NCBI RefSeq assembly: GCF_003426815.1
Contig: NZ_QKYK01000027.1
Location: 18,709 to 82,708, forward strand
Reading direction: 5' to 3'
Origin: Desertimonas flava
Lineage (GTDB): Bacteria > Actinomycetota > Acidimicrobiia > Acidimicrobiales > Ilumatobacteraceae
DNA length: 64,000 nt
Below the pieces are notes generated by a model. The model searched no databases and had not been told where the DNA came from. It saw only the letters and a program-made list of their open reading frames with translations. This document shows, piece by piece, positions 33,598 through 41,800 of the stretch. Position 1 is the first letter of the stretch. Each line of letters opens with the position of its first letter. Position numbers and translations under genes: made by a program.

Positions 33598-34253
33598 GCA
33601 CTGACCAGGATGCGGGAGCTGGCGAAGGCGCCGACTCCGACATGGTGGCCACCGATCTCGAGCGTGAGGGTGCCATCGGGCGAGATGGCCGTGACCGTTC
33701 CGTTGGTGCCGGGCACGAGCGCCGACTCCTCGAGGAACTCCAGCAGCCCCGGCGTGAACTCGAGCTCTTCCGGGATGCGCGAGATGACGAACTTGGCGCC
33801 GACGTCGACGCTGGAGAGCGGCGAGGCGTCGGGCTCGATGTAGTCGGAGCCGGGGATCGGGTTGCCGTGCGGGCAGGTGGTGGGACTGCCGAGCAACCGG
33901 TCCATGGCGGCCTCGACCGACTCGCTCATCACGTGCTCCCAACGGCCCGCCTCGTGGTGGGCCTCGGCCCACGACAGCTGCAGGACATCGGTGAGGAAGC
34001 GCTCGGCGAGGCGGTGACGGCGCACGACGCGCTCGGCGAGGTCCTGACCGGCCCTGGTGAGGCGGATGCCTCCGTCGGTGGTGATGAGCCCCTCGCTCTC
34101 GAGCCGGCGCATCATCTCGCTCACGGCCGGGCGGCTCACCTGGAGGCGCTCGGCGATGCGGGCCTGGATGACGTCGACGTCATCCTCCTTGAGTTCGAAG
34201 ATGCACTCGCAGTATTCCTCGAAGGCGGGATGGTGCTCTCCTGCGGCGGGCAT
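33594..34253 (-). CDS. DtxR/IdeR/MntR-family metal-dependent regulator
   Basis: This 219-residue repressor has an N-terminal winged helix (EEYCECIFELKEDDVDVIQARIAERLQVSRPAVSEMMRRLESEGLI), a dimerisation/metal domain (RRHRLAERFLTDVLQLSWAEAHHEAGRWEHVMSESVEAAMDRLLGSPTTCPHGNPIPG, the E..H..E..C/H pattern of the ion sites) and a C-terminal SH3/FeoA-like domain. It probably binds Fe2+ or Mn2+ and controls uptake or storage genes. The start is ATG 34253, by family alignment. It is coupled to the lipoprotein downstream. The promoter region toward 34253 contains CCTTTACAATCC, but no clean DtxR box. Confidence 0.92.
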   Translation of the reverse strand: MPAAGEHHPAFEEYCECIFELKEDDVDVIQARIAERLQVSRPAVSEMMRRLESEGLITTDGGIRLTRAGQDLAERVVRRHRLAERFLTDVLQLSWAEAHHEAGRWEHVMSESVEAAMDRLLGSPTTCPHGNPIPGSDYIEPDASPLSSVDVGAKFVISRIPEELEFTPGLLEFLEESALVPGTNGTVTAISPDGTLTLEIGGHHVGVGAFASSRILVSA

Positions 34254-34421
34254 GCACCCGAGTGTACCCCCCACCTCCGAACCGGCACGGCACGGATTGT
34301 AAAGGTTCCCTAACGTCCGGTTCAGGGTCGTCCCTGGGCAGATCGCGAGGCCAGGCGATCGGTGCCGGTCGGTGCCGGAAACCGTGTCGCTCATCGGCGT
34401 GCCCCGGTGCACACTGGAGTC

Positions 34422-36125
34422 ATGCCGACCGCCGCACCCCTCGTCGCCCGCGCCGTCACGGCGAAGCGCGGGGCGGCGACGATCCTCGACGCCGTCGATC
34501 TCACCGTGGCCATGGGCGATGTCGTCGGTCTCGTCGGACCCAACGGCGTGGGCAAGTCCACGCTGCTCGCCGTGCTCGGCGGCGACCTCCAGCCCGAGTC
34601 CGGACGTGTCGAGCGGACGCCGCCGACGGCGACCGTCGGCCTGCTGCCCCAGGAGCCGCATCGCGACGACGGCGAACTCGTCGTCGCCTTCGTGTCCCGC
34701 CGCACAGGTGTCGCAGCCGCCACCGTCGAGCTCGAGGCGGCCACCGCGGCGCTGGCCGCTGGAGCACCAGGCTCCGACACGCGCTACGACGAGGCCCTGC
34801 AGCGTTGGCTGTCGCTCGGCGCGGCCGATCTCGACGCACGCATCGGCGAGGTGTGGGCCGAGCTCGGGTTGAGTCCCGACGTGCTCGCCCAGCCGACCGC
34901 CACCTTGTCCGGCGGCGAGGCGGCGCGCGTCGGGCTGGCGGCGCTGCTCCTGTCTCGTTTCGACGCCTACCTCCTCGACGAGCCGACCAACGACCTCGAC
35001 CTCGACGGGCTCGCCCGCCTCGAGCGGTGGGTCACCGAGCAGCCGGCCGGCATCGTCCTCGTCAGCCACGACCGCACGTTCCTGTCCCGCACGGTCAACG
35101 CCGTGGTGGAGATCGACGAGTTCACGCACCGGGCCACCCGCTACGACGGCGGCTGGGACGCCTACCTCGAGGAACGGGCGACCGCCGCTCGGCATGCCTG
35201 GGAACGGTTCGAGGACTACGACGCCAAGCGGACCGGGCTCGCCGAGCGGGCCCAGCGAGAGCGCGAGTGGGCGTCACAGGGTCTGTCCAAGGTGCGCAAC
35301 TCCGACGAGAAGGACAAGAACATCCGCGCCTTCCGCAAGAACCAGACCGAGCAGCTGGCCGGGCGGGCGGCGCGGACGGACCGGGCGATCGACCGGCTCG
35401 AGGTGGTCGACAAGCCCCGCACGCCCTGGGAGCTGCGCTTCGTGATCGGCACCGCCGGTCGCAGTGGCGACGTGGTGAGCCGTCTCAACGGTGCGGTCGT
35501 CCGCCGCGGTGCGAGCCCCGCCGGGACCGGCGCCGGTGCCGGTGCCGCCGCGTCGCCGTTCGTCCTGGGACCGATCGACCTGATCATCGCGGCCGGCGAG
35601 CGCGTCGCCATCCTCGGGGCCAACGGCAGCGGGAAGTCGACGTTGCTCGACCTCATCCTCGGTCGCATCGAGCCCGACGAGGGCTCGTCACAGCTCGGTG
35701 CCAGCATCGTGGTCGGCGAGGTGGAGCAGGTCCGCCGCCAGCTCACCGGCTCGTCGACGCTGCTGCGCGCGTTCCAGGACGAGACCGGCTACGACGCGTC
35801 CGACGCCCGCACGCTGCTGGCGAAGTTCGGGCTCGTCGCCGACCACGTGCTGCGACCCACCGAATCGCTGTCGCCGGGGGAGCGGACGCGGGCCTCGCTC
35901 GCGTTGCTCATGGCCCGCCAGGTCAACCTGCTCGTGCTCGACGAGCCGACGAACCACCTCGACCTGCCGGCGATCGACAGCCTCGAGCAGGCGCTCGACA
36001 CGTTCCCCGGCACGGTGCTGCTGGTCACCCACGACCGGTCGCTGCTCGAACACGTCCGTCTCACCCGCACGATCCGCCTCGACGCCGGCCGCGTCGTCAG
36101 CGACACGATCGCCCAGCCCGTATGA
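34422..36125 (+). CDS. ABC-F family ATPase
   Basis: This 567-residue protein has two ABC domains in tandem and no TM segments. Walker A motifs are GPNGVGKST (about 39) and GANGSGKST (about 399); signatures are LSGGEAARV (about 161) and LSPGERTRA (about 482); Walker B/switch blocks are AYLLDEPTNDLDLDG with VSHDR and LLVLDEPTNHLDLPA with VTHDR. The linker between domains is Arg/Lys-rich, as in ribosome-acting ABC-F proteins (EttA/Uup/antibiotic-resistance type). The subfamily cannot be fixed. Its stop overlaps the next gene's ATG (ATGA at 36122-36125). Confidence 0.94.
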   Translation: MPTAAPLVARAVTAKRGAATILDAVDLTVAMGDVVGLVGPNGVGKSTLLAVLGGDLQPESGRVERTPPTATVGLLPQEPHRDDGELVVAFVSRRTGVAAATVELEAATAALAAGAPGSDTRYDEALQRWLSLGAADLDARIGEVWAELGLSPDVLAQPTATLSGGEAARVGLAALLLSRFDAYLLDEPTNDLDLDGLARLERWVTEQPAGIVLVSHDRTFLSRTVNAVVEIDEFTHRATRYDGGWDAYLEERATAARHAWERFEDYDAKRTGLAERAQREREWASQGLSKVRNSDEKDKNIRAFRKNQTEQLAGRAARTDRAIDRLEVVDKPRTPWELRFVIGTAGRSGDVVSRLNGAVVRRGASPAGTGAGAGAAASPFVLGPIDLIIAAGERVAILGANGSGKSTLLDLILGRIEPDEGSSQLGASIVVGEVEQVRRQLTGSSTLLRAFQDETGYDASDARTLLAKFGLVADHVLRPTESLSPGERTRASLALLMARQVNLLVLDEPTNHLDLPAIDSLEQALDTFPGTVLLVTHDRSLLEHVRLTRTIRLDAGRVVSDTIAQPV

Positions 36126-36841
36126 CCCGATCACGCGATTCTCAGGCGTCTCCGGTCGCGAAATCGCGACCGGAGACGCCTGAGAATCGTGTTTCTGGCC
36201 GGACGCGGCCGGCGGGCGAGTTGTCGGGCTGGGTGGCCGGTGTGCTCGCCTCGATCCGCGACGACGCGCCCGCCGACGTGCCGTGCGACGGGTGCACGGC
36301 GTGCTGCCGCTCGTCGCAGTTCATCCACGTCACGCCGGACGACGCCGACGCCGTGGCCCACATCCCGTCGGCCCTCCTCTTCCCGGCTCCGGGGCTGCCG
36401 GCCGGTCACTACGTCCTCGGCTACGACGAGCGCGGCCACTGCCCGATGCTGGTCGACGACCGGTGCTCCATCTACGAGCACCGACCGAACACGTGCCGCA
36501 CGTACGACTGCCGGGTCTTCGCCGCCACGGGCATCGACGTCACCGACGAGAAGCCGCTGGTCGCCGCGCGCGTGCGGGAGTGGCGCTTCGACGAGTCGGG
36601 TCCGGCCGCCCGCCGGACCGCCTCGGCGCTCGAGGCCGCCGCCCGCTACCTCGCCGAGCGGAGCGGCGACCTGCCGGCGGGGACGGTGCCGGTCGATCCG
36701 ACACAGCGAGCGGTCCTCGCCATCGACGTCCACGACATGTTCGTCACGTCGCCGGAGCCGAGCCCCGAGACCGTTGCCGTGGCCATCACGCAGCGGCGCG
36801 CCGGGGGCTACGGTCGCGACGATGCCGACGCTGGAGCTTGA
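36122..36841 (+). CDS. YkgJ-family cysteine-cluster protein with a palindrome-encoded N-terminus
   Basis: This 239-residue protein has the cysteine pattern of the YkgJ (zinc/iron-chelating) family: CDGCTACCRSSQFIHVTPDD (about residues 55-74), GHCPMLVDDRCSIYEHRPNTCRTYDCRVF. These Cys probably hold an Fe-S or Zn centre. The start ATG overlaps the ABC-F stop. Residues 5-23 are encoded by the 54-bp perfect palindrome at 36136-36189, so a repeat has been accommodated in frame or the true start lies downstream. It overlaps the next gene by 20 bp. Confidence 0.75.
   Translation: MTRSRDSQASPVAKSRPETPENRVSGRTRPAGELSGWVAGVLASIRDDAPADVPCDGCTACCRSSQFIHVTPDDADAVAHIPSALLFPAPGLPAGHYVLGYDERGHCPMLVDDRCSIYEHRPNTCRTYDCRVFAATGIDVTDEKPLVAARVREWRFDESGPAARRTASALEAAARYLAERSGDLPAGTVPVDPTQRAVLAIDVHDMFVTSPEPSPETVAVAITQRRAGGYGRDDADAGA
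36136..36189. repeat. Palindrome family B, intact copy (26-bp perfect arms)
   Basis: The left arm (36136-36161, beginning CGATTCTCAGGCGTCTCC) and the right arm (36164-36189) are exact reverse complements with a 2-nt loop. A partly decayed copy is at 8819-8866, and a single left arm at 45325-45349. It lies inside the 5' end of the YkgJ-like gene. Confidence 0.95.
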
Positions 36842-37544
36842 CGCCACGACCATCCGGTACGAAGTGACGGGCGAGGGGCCACCGATCCTGATGCTCGCAC
36901 CGGGTGGCTTGCGGGCGTCGAGGATCGAGACGTGGGGCAACGCCCCGTGGAACCCGATCGACGCTCTCTCCGACCGCTACCAGATCGTCGCCATGGACCA
37001 GCGCAACACGGGCACGTCGTTCGGCCCGATCGCCGCGACCGACGGCTGGGACACCTACGCCGCCGACCAGCTGGCGCTGATGGATCACCTCGGCATCGAG
37101 CGCTTCGCGGTGTGCGGCATGTGCATCGGCGGGGCGTTCATTCTCCGCCTCGTCACCACCGTGCCCGAGCGGGTGACGGCGGCCGTCGCCATGCAGCCGA
37201 TCGGGCAGGACGGCAACGCCGAGGAGTTCCGGGCGATCTTCGACGACTGGCGGGCGTCGATCGGCGGCGAGCACCCCGAGGCAGGCGACGACGACTGGGA
37301 GGGATGCTTCGCCAACCTGTTCGGCAGCGAGCGACGGTTCTGGAGCGTCGACGACGACGTCATCGGGTCGATCACGACGCCGCTGCTGGTGCTGCGCGGC
37401 AACGACGTGTACCACCCGTCGTCGGCGTCCGAGCACCTGGCGGCCACGGCTCCCCGGGCGACCCTGGTCGAGCGGTGGAAGGACGCCGACGACCAGCCCG
37501 CCGCGCGCGCTGCGGTCGACCGCTTCCTCGCCGACCACACCTGA
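36822..37544 (+). CDS. Alpha/beta hydrolase with Cys at the nucleophile elbow
   Basis: This 240-residue hydrolase has MLAPGGLRAS and IVAMDQRNTGTSFGP in the oxyanion/strand region, the nucleophile elbow CGMCIGGAFIL (GxCxG, about residues 97-107) and the late block PLLVLRGNDVYHPSSASEHLA (Asp region). A Cys instead of the usual Ser is known in dienelactone-hydrolase-like members of the fold, so this may be such an enzyme or a haloalkane-type relative. It starts at ATG 36822, overlapping the YkgJ-like gene by 20 bp, and is probably the last gene of the ABC-F operon. Confidence 0.85.
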   Translation: MPTLELDATTIRYEVTGEGPPILMLAPGGLRASRIETWGNAPWNPIDALSDRYQIVAMDQRNTGTSFGPIAATDGWDTYAADQLALMDHLGIERFAVCGMCIGGAFILRLVTTVPERVTAAVAMQPIGQDGNAEEFRAIFDDWRASIGGEHPEAGDDDWEGCFANLFGSERRFWSVDDDVIGSITTPLLVLRGNDVYHPSSASEHLAATAPRATLVERWKDADDQPAARAAVDRFLADHT

Positions 37545-37560
37545 CCCCCCCACCGTTCCC

Positions 37561-37625
37561 CATCCGAGTACTGAACGTCGCCCGAGTACCGAAGGTCCCG
37601 ATTCGGGCCCTTCAGTACTCGGATG
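37561..37625. repeat. Palindrome family A, copy 2
   Basis: CATCCGAGTACTGAA (37561-37575) and its exact reverse complement (37611-37625) enclose a second inverted pair. GTTCCC precedes it, as at copy 1 (13915-13979). It lies between the alpha/beta hydrolase and dinB, both on the forward strand. Confidence 0.9.
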
Positions 37626-37650
37626 AGAGACCCCGGGCGGGCACGGCAGG

Positions 37651-38778
37651 ATGGAACCGATGGGACCGCCCCGTGTCGCCCACGTCCTCCACGTCGACCT
37701 CGACCAGTTCCTGGCCGCCGTCGAGGTGCTGCGACGGCCCGAGTTGGCCGGGCGCCCGGTGGTCGTCGGAGGCGACGGGAACCCGAAGCGCCCTCGCCAG
37801 GTCGTCGCCACCGCGTCGTACGAGGCTCGGGCGTTCGGCATCCACTCCGGCATGCCGTTGATGGCGGCGTACCGCAAGTGCCCCGACGCCGTGTTCCTGC
37901 CCTCCGACCATCCCGCGTACGACGCGGCGTCGGCCGTCGTGATGGCCACCCTGCGATCGTTGCGCGGCGACGACGGCGAGCCGGTGGTGGTGGAGGTGTG
38001 GGGTTGGGACGAGGCGTTCGTCGGCGTCGTCACCGACGAACCCGAGGTGTTCGCCCACCGCCTGCGCGCCGAGGTGCTGGCAGCGACGCGGCTGTCGTGC
38101 GCCGTCGGCATCGGCGAGACCAGGCTGCAGGCGAAGACCGCCACCGGCATCGCCAAGCAGGAGCGTCTGTCGGCCCCCGCAGGTCAGGCTTCCGGCGTGG
38201 CCCGGTTGACGAGGGCGCAATGGATCCCGTCCATGGGCGACAAGCCGGTCACGGCGATCTGGGGGATCGGCGACCGCACCGCCGCCCGGCTCGCCGAGGC
38301 CGGGATCCACACCGTCGTCGACCTGGCCCGCGCCGACCACGAGGACCTCGCCCGCCGGTTCGGGCCCCGGATCGGACCGTCGCTGCGGGTGCTCGGTCTC
38401 GGCGGCGACTCCTCGCCGCTCGTCGACGAGCCGTGGGTACCGAAGTCACGCAGCAAGGAGGTGACCTACACCCGCGACGTCGTCGGCGCGGCGGCCATCG
38501 AGGCGGAGGTCGACCGGCTCGCCCACGAGGTGACGGCCGAGGTGACCGCCGGTGGGTTCGTCGCCACTCACGTGGCCGTCAAGCTCCGCACGCCGACGTT
38601 CTTCACGCGCTCGAGGATCAGCAAGCTGCCCGCCCCGACCACCGACGCCGACGAGATCGCCGCGACCGCCCGCCGTGTTCTCGGCCGCTTCGACGAGATT
38701 CTCCGTCCCGACGAGCCCGATCACCCTCGCGCCGTCCGCCTCATCGGCGTCCGCCTGATGCTCCAACCGGCGAGCTGA
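37651..38778 (+). CDS. dinB: DNA polymerase IV (Y-family)
   Basis: This 375-residue translesion polymerase has the metal-binding Asp16 (HVLHVDLDQFLAAVE), RPVVVGGDGNPKRPRQVVATASYEARAFGIHSGMPLMAAYRKCP (the SY.AR..G...M motif), WGWDEAFVG with Asp120/Glu121 (family SxDE), KTATGIAKQ, the helix-hairpin region PVTAIWGIGDRTAARLAEAGI and the little-finger domain. No C-terminal beta-clamp motif is obvious. It begins just after palindrome A copy 2. Confidence 0.92.
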   Translation: MEPMGPPRVAHVLHVDLDQFLAAVEVLRRPELAGRPVVVGGDGNPKRPRQVVATASYEARAFGIHSGMPLMAAYRKCPDAVFLPSDHPAYDAASAVVMATLRSLRGDDGEPVVVEVWGWDEAFVGVVTDEPEVFAHRLRAEVLAATRLSCAVGIGETRLQAKTATGIAKQERLSAPAGQASGVARLTRAQWIPSMGDKPVTAIWGIGDRTAARLAEAGIHTVVDLARADHEDLARRFGPRIGPSLRVLGLGGDSSPLVDEPWVPKSRSKEVTYTRDVVGAAAIEAEVDRLAHEVTAEVTAGGFVATHVAVKLRTPTFFTRSRISKLPAPTTDADEIAATARRVLGRFDEILRPDEPDHPRAVRLIGVRLMLQPAS

Positions 38779-38815
38779 CCGGTAACAGATGGTGTCTGGC
38801 ACCATCTGTTACCGG
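38779..38815. repeat. Palindrome family C, copy 2
   Basis: CCGGTAACAGATGGTG and its reverse complement form 16-bp arms around TCTGG. It differs from copy 1 (21727-21757) mainly in the loop. It lies between dinB and lhr and opens the upstream frame of lhr, which is why a GTG start further downstream is preferred for lhr. Confidence 0.9.
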
Positions 38816-38896
38816 CTGACGGGTGGCGGCCGGACCGGTGGCCCGGGAAACCCTGTCACAGGGCATCGGTACGATCGCCGTATCGCCGCTCATCCC

Positions 38897-41800
38897 GTGC
38901 TCGACGCCTTCTCGCCCGCCGTGCGGGCGTGGTTCGCCGCGTCGTTCCCCACGCCAACGCCGCCGCAGATCCAGGGCTGGCCGGCCATCGTCGCCGGCAA
39001 GCACACGCTGATCTGCGCCCCCACGGGAAGCGGCAAGACGCTCGCGGCCTTCCTCACCTCGATCGACCGGCTCGTCACCACGCCGCCGCCCGACGAGCGC
39101 AAGCACCGCACGCGGGTGCTGTACATCTCGCCTTTGCGAGCCCTCGCCTTCGACGTCGAGAAGAACCTGCGAGCGCCGCTCGCCGGCATCGGCCTCGCCC
39201 ACGAGCGACTGTTCGGCGCCGGCCGGTCGGCCCCCGACGAGGGGAACGGCGGGACGGGGGGACCGGCGACGTTCCACCCGATCGAGGTCGCCATGCGTAC
39301 CGGCGACACGTCCGCCAAGGACCGTCAGGCGCTGGCCCGCAAGCCGCCCGACCTCCTGATCACCACCCCCGAGAGCCTCTACCTGATGCTCACGTCGAAC
39401 GCCGCCGAGACGCTCGTGGGCGTCGAAACCGTGATCATCGACGAGATCCACGCCATGGCCGCCACCAAGCGCGGTGCCCACCTCGCGGTGTCGATGGAGC
39501 GGCTCGAGGAGATCACCGCCCGCCCGCCCCAGCGCATCGGGCTCTCCGCCACGCAGCGGCCGCTGTCGGAGATCGCCCGCTTCCTCGGCGGCCAGCACGA
39601 CAGCGACGGCACCGGGCCGGGCCAGCCGCGCGAGGTCGCCATCGTCGACGCCGGCATCTCCAAGCCGCTCGAGGTCGACGTCGTCATCCCGGTCGAGGAC
39701 ATGACCGACCTGCCCCAGCCGCAACAGCCGGTCGACGGCATGTACAGCGGACCGGCCGACCTGGCGATGACGCCGCGCCGGGCCAGCATCTGGCCGTCCA
39801 TCTACCCGCGAATTCTCGAGCAGATCCTCGCCCACCGGTCGACCATCGTCTTCTGCAACGCCCGCCGTCAGGCCGAGCGTCTCGCCGCCAAGCTCAACGA
39901 ACTGGCCGAGGAGCAGGGGATCGGGCTCAACGAGGAGGGCGAGCACGCCTTCGACCTGGTCAAGGCGCACCACGGCTCGCTGGCCCGCGAGCAGCGGGTG
40001 ATCGTCGAGGACGAGCTCAAGCGCGGCACGTTGCGGGCCATCGTCGCCACCAGCAGCCTGGAGCTGGGCATCGACATGGGCGCCGTCGACCTCGTCATCC
40101 AGGTGGAATCTCCGGGCGCGGTCAGTCGGGGTCTCCAACGCATCGGTCGCGCCGGCCACCAGGTGGGTGAGCCGTCGAAGGGCACGATCTACCCGAAGCA
40201 TCGCGGCGACCTCCTCGAAGCCGCCGTGGTCACGCGACGCATGATCGACGGCGAGATCGAGCACACGCACTACCTGCGCAACCCGCTCGACGTGCTCGCC
40301 CAGCAGATCGTCGCCCACGTCAGCGCCCACACCGAACTGCCGGTGTCGGCCGTGGCGGCGATGGTCCGCCGCACGGCCACGTTCGCCGAGCTCTCCGACG
40401 AGCTGCTCACCAACACGCTCGAGATGCTCGCCGGCCGGTATCCGTCGGAGGAGTTCTCCGAGCTGCGCCCCCGCCTCGTGTGGGACCGGGTGAACGACAC
40501 GCTGCGCGCCCGCGACGGGTCCAAGCGCCTCGCCGTCACGTCAGGCGGCACCATCCCCGACCGCGGGCTGTTCGGCGTCTTCCTGCCCGACGGCACCCGC
40601 GTCGGTGAGCTCGACGAGGAGATGGTGTACGAGAGCCGGCCGGGTGAGACGTTCCTGCTCGGCGCGTCCACGTGGCGCATCGAGGACATCACGTTCGAGC
40701 GGGTCACCGTCACGCCGGCGCCGGGCCAGCCGGGCAAGATGCCGTTCTGGCACGGCGACCGGCCAGGCCGCCCGCTCGAGCTCGGCCGAGCGCTCGGCGC
40801 GTTCGTCCGCGAGCTGCGCGCCTTGCCACCCGAGACGGCGATGACCAGGCTGCGCGAGCACCACGCCCTCGACGAGTTCGCCGCCTCCAACCTGCTGCAG
40901 TACCTCGGCGAGCAGGCCGAGGCCACCGGAGTGGTTCCCGACGACCGCACCGTCGTCGTCGAGCGCTTCCGCGACGAGATCGGCGACTGGCGGGTCTGCA
41001 TCCTCAGCCCGTTCGGCACGCCGGTGCACGCGCCGTGGGCGATGGCCATCGAACGGCGCCTGGCCGATCACTTCGACATCCCCGTCGAGTCGATGTGGGG
41101 CGACGACGGCATCGTGCTCCGCCTCCCCGAGGCCGCCGACCCCACCACCAACGACCTCGTCCCGATGGATGCCCTCACCATCGACCCCGACGACATCGAC
41201 GAGCTGGTGGTGGCCACCCTGCCGCAGACGGCGCTGTTCTCGTCACGGTTCCGCGAGTGCGCCGGGCGCTCGTTGCTCCTGCCCCGGCGCCGGCCCGGCC
41301 AGCGCACGCCGCTGTGGCAACAACGCCAGCGAGCCGCCGACCTGCTCGCCGTCGCCGCCAAGCATCCGACGTTCCCCGTGCTGCTCGAGGCATCGCGTGA
41401 GTGCCTGCAGGACGTGTTCGACGTGCCGGCGCTGCGCGAGGTGCTCGGGCAGCTGCGATCGCGCGCCGTGCGGGTGGTCAACGTCGAGACGTCGAAGCCC
41501 TCGCCGATGGCTCAGAGCCTGCTGTTCAACTGGATCGCCGCCTACATGTACGAGGGCGACGCCCCGCTCGCCGAGCGGCGGGCCGCGGCGTTGGCGCTCG
41601 ACCGTGATCTGCTCGCCGACCTGCTCGGCGCCGAGGAGCTGCGTGAGCTGCTCGATGCCGACGTGCTCGCCGACGTCGAGCTCGACCTCCAGCGGCTGTC
41701 CGACGGGCGGCGCGCCCGTTCCGCCGACGAGCTGCACGACGTGCTGCGCCGCGTCGGCGATCTCACCCTCGCCGACCTCGGGCTGCGCTGCGAGGGCGAT

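Noticed and set aside
34254..34421. Possible DtxR box near the DtxR/ABC-F divergent region (TTAGGGAACCTTTA)
   Set aside because: Only 8 of 14 positions are symmetric, so it is not convincing as an operator.
38789..38896. Upstream extension of the lhr frame from 38789
   Set aside because: The extension begins in palindrome C and codes for residues unlike other Lhr proteins, so the GTG at 38897 was used.
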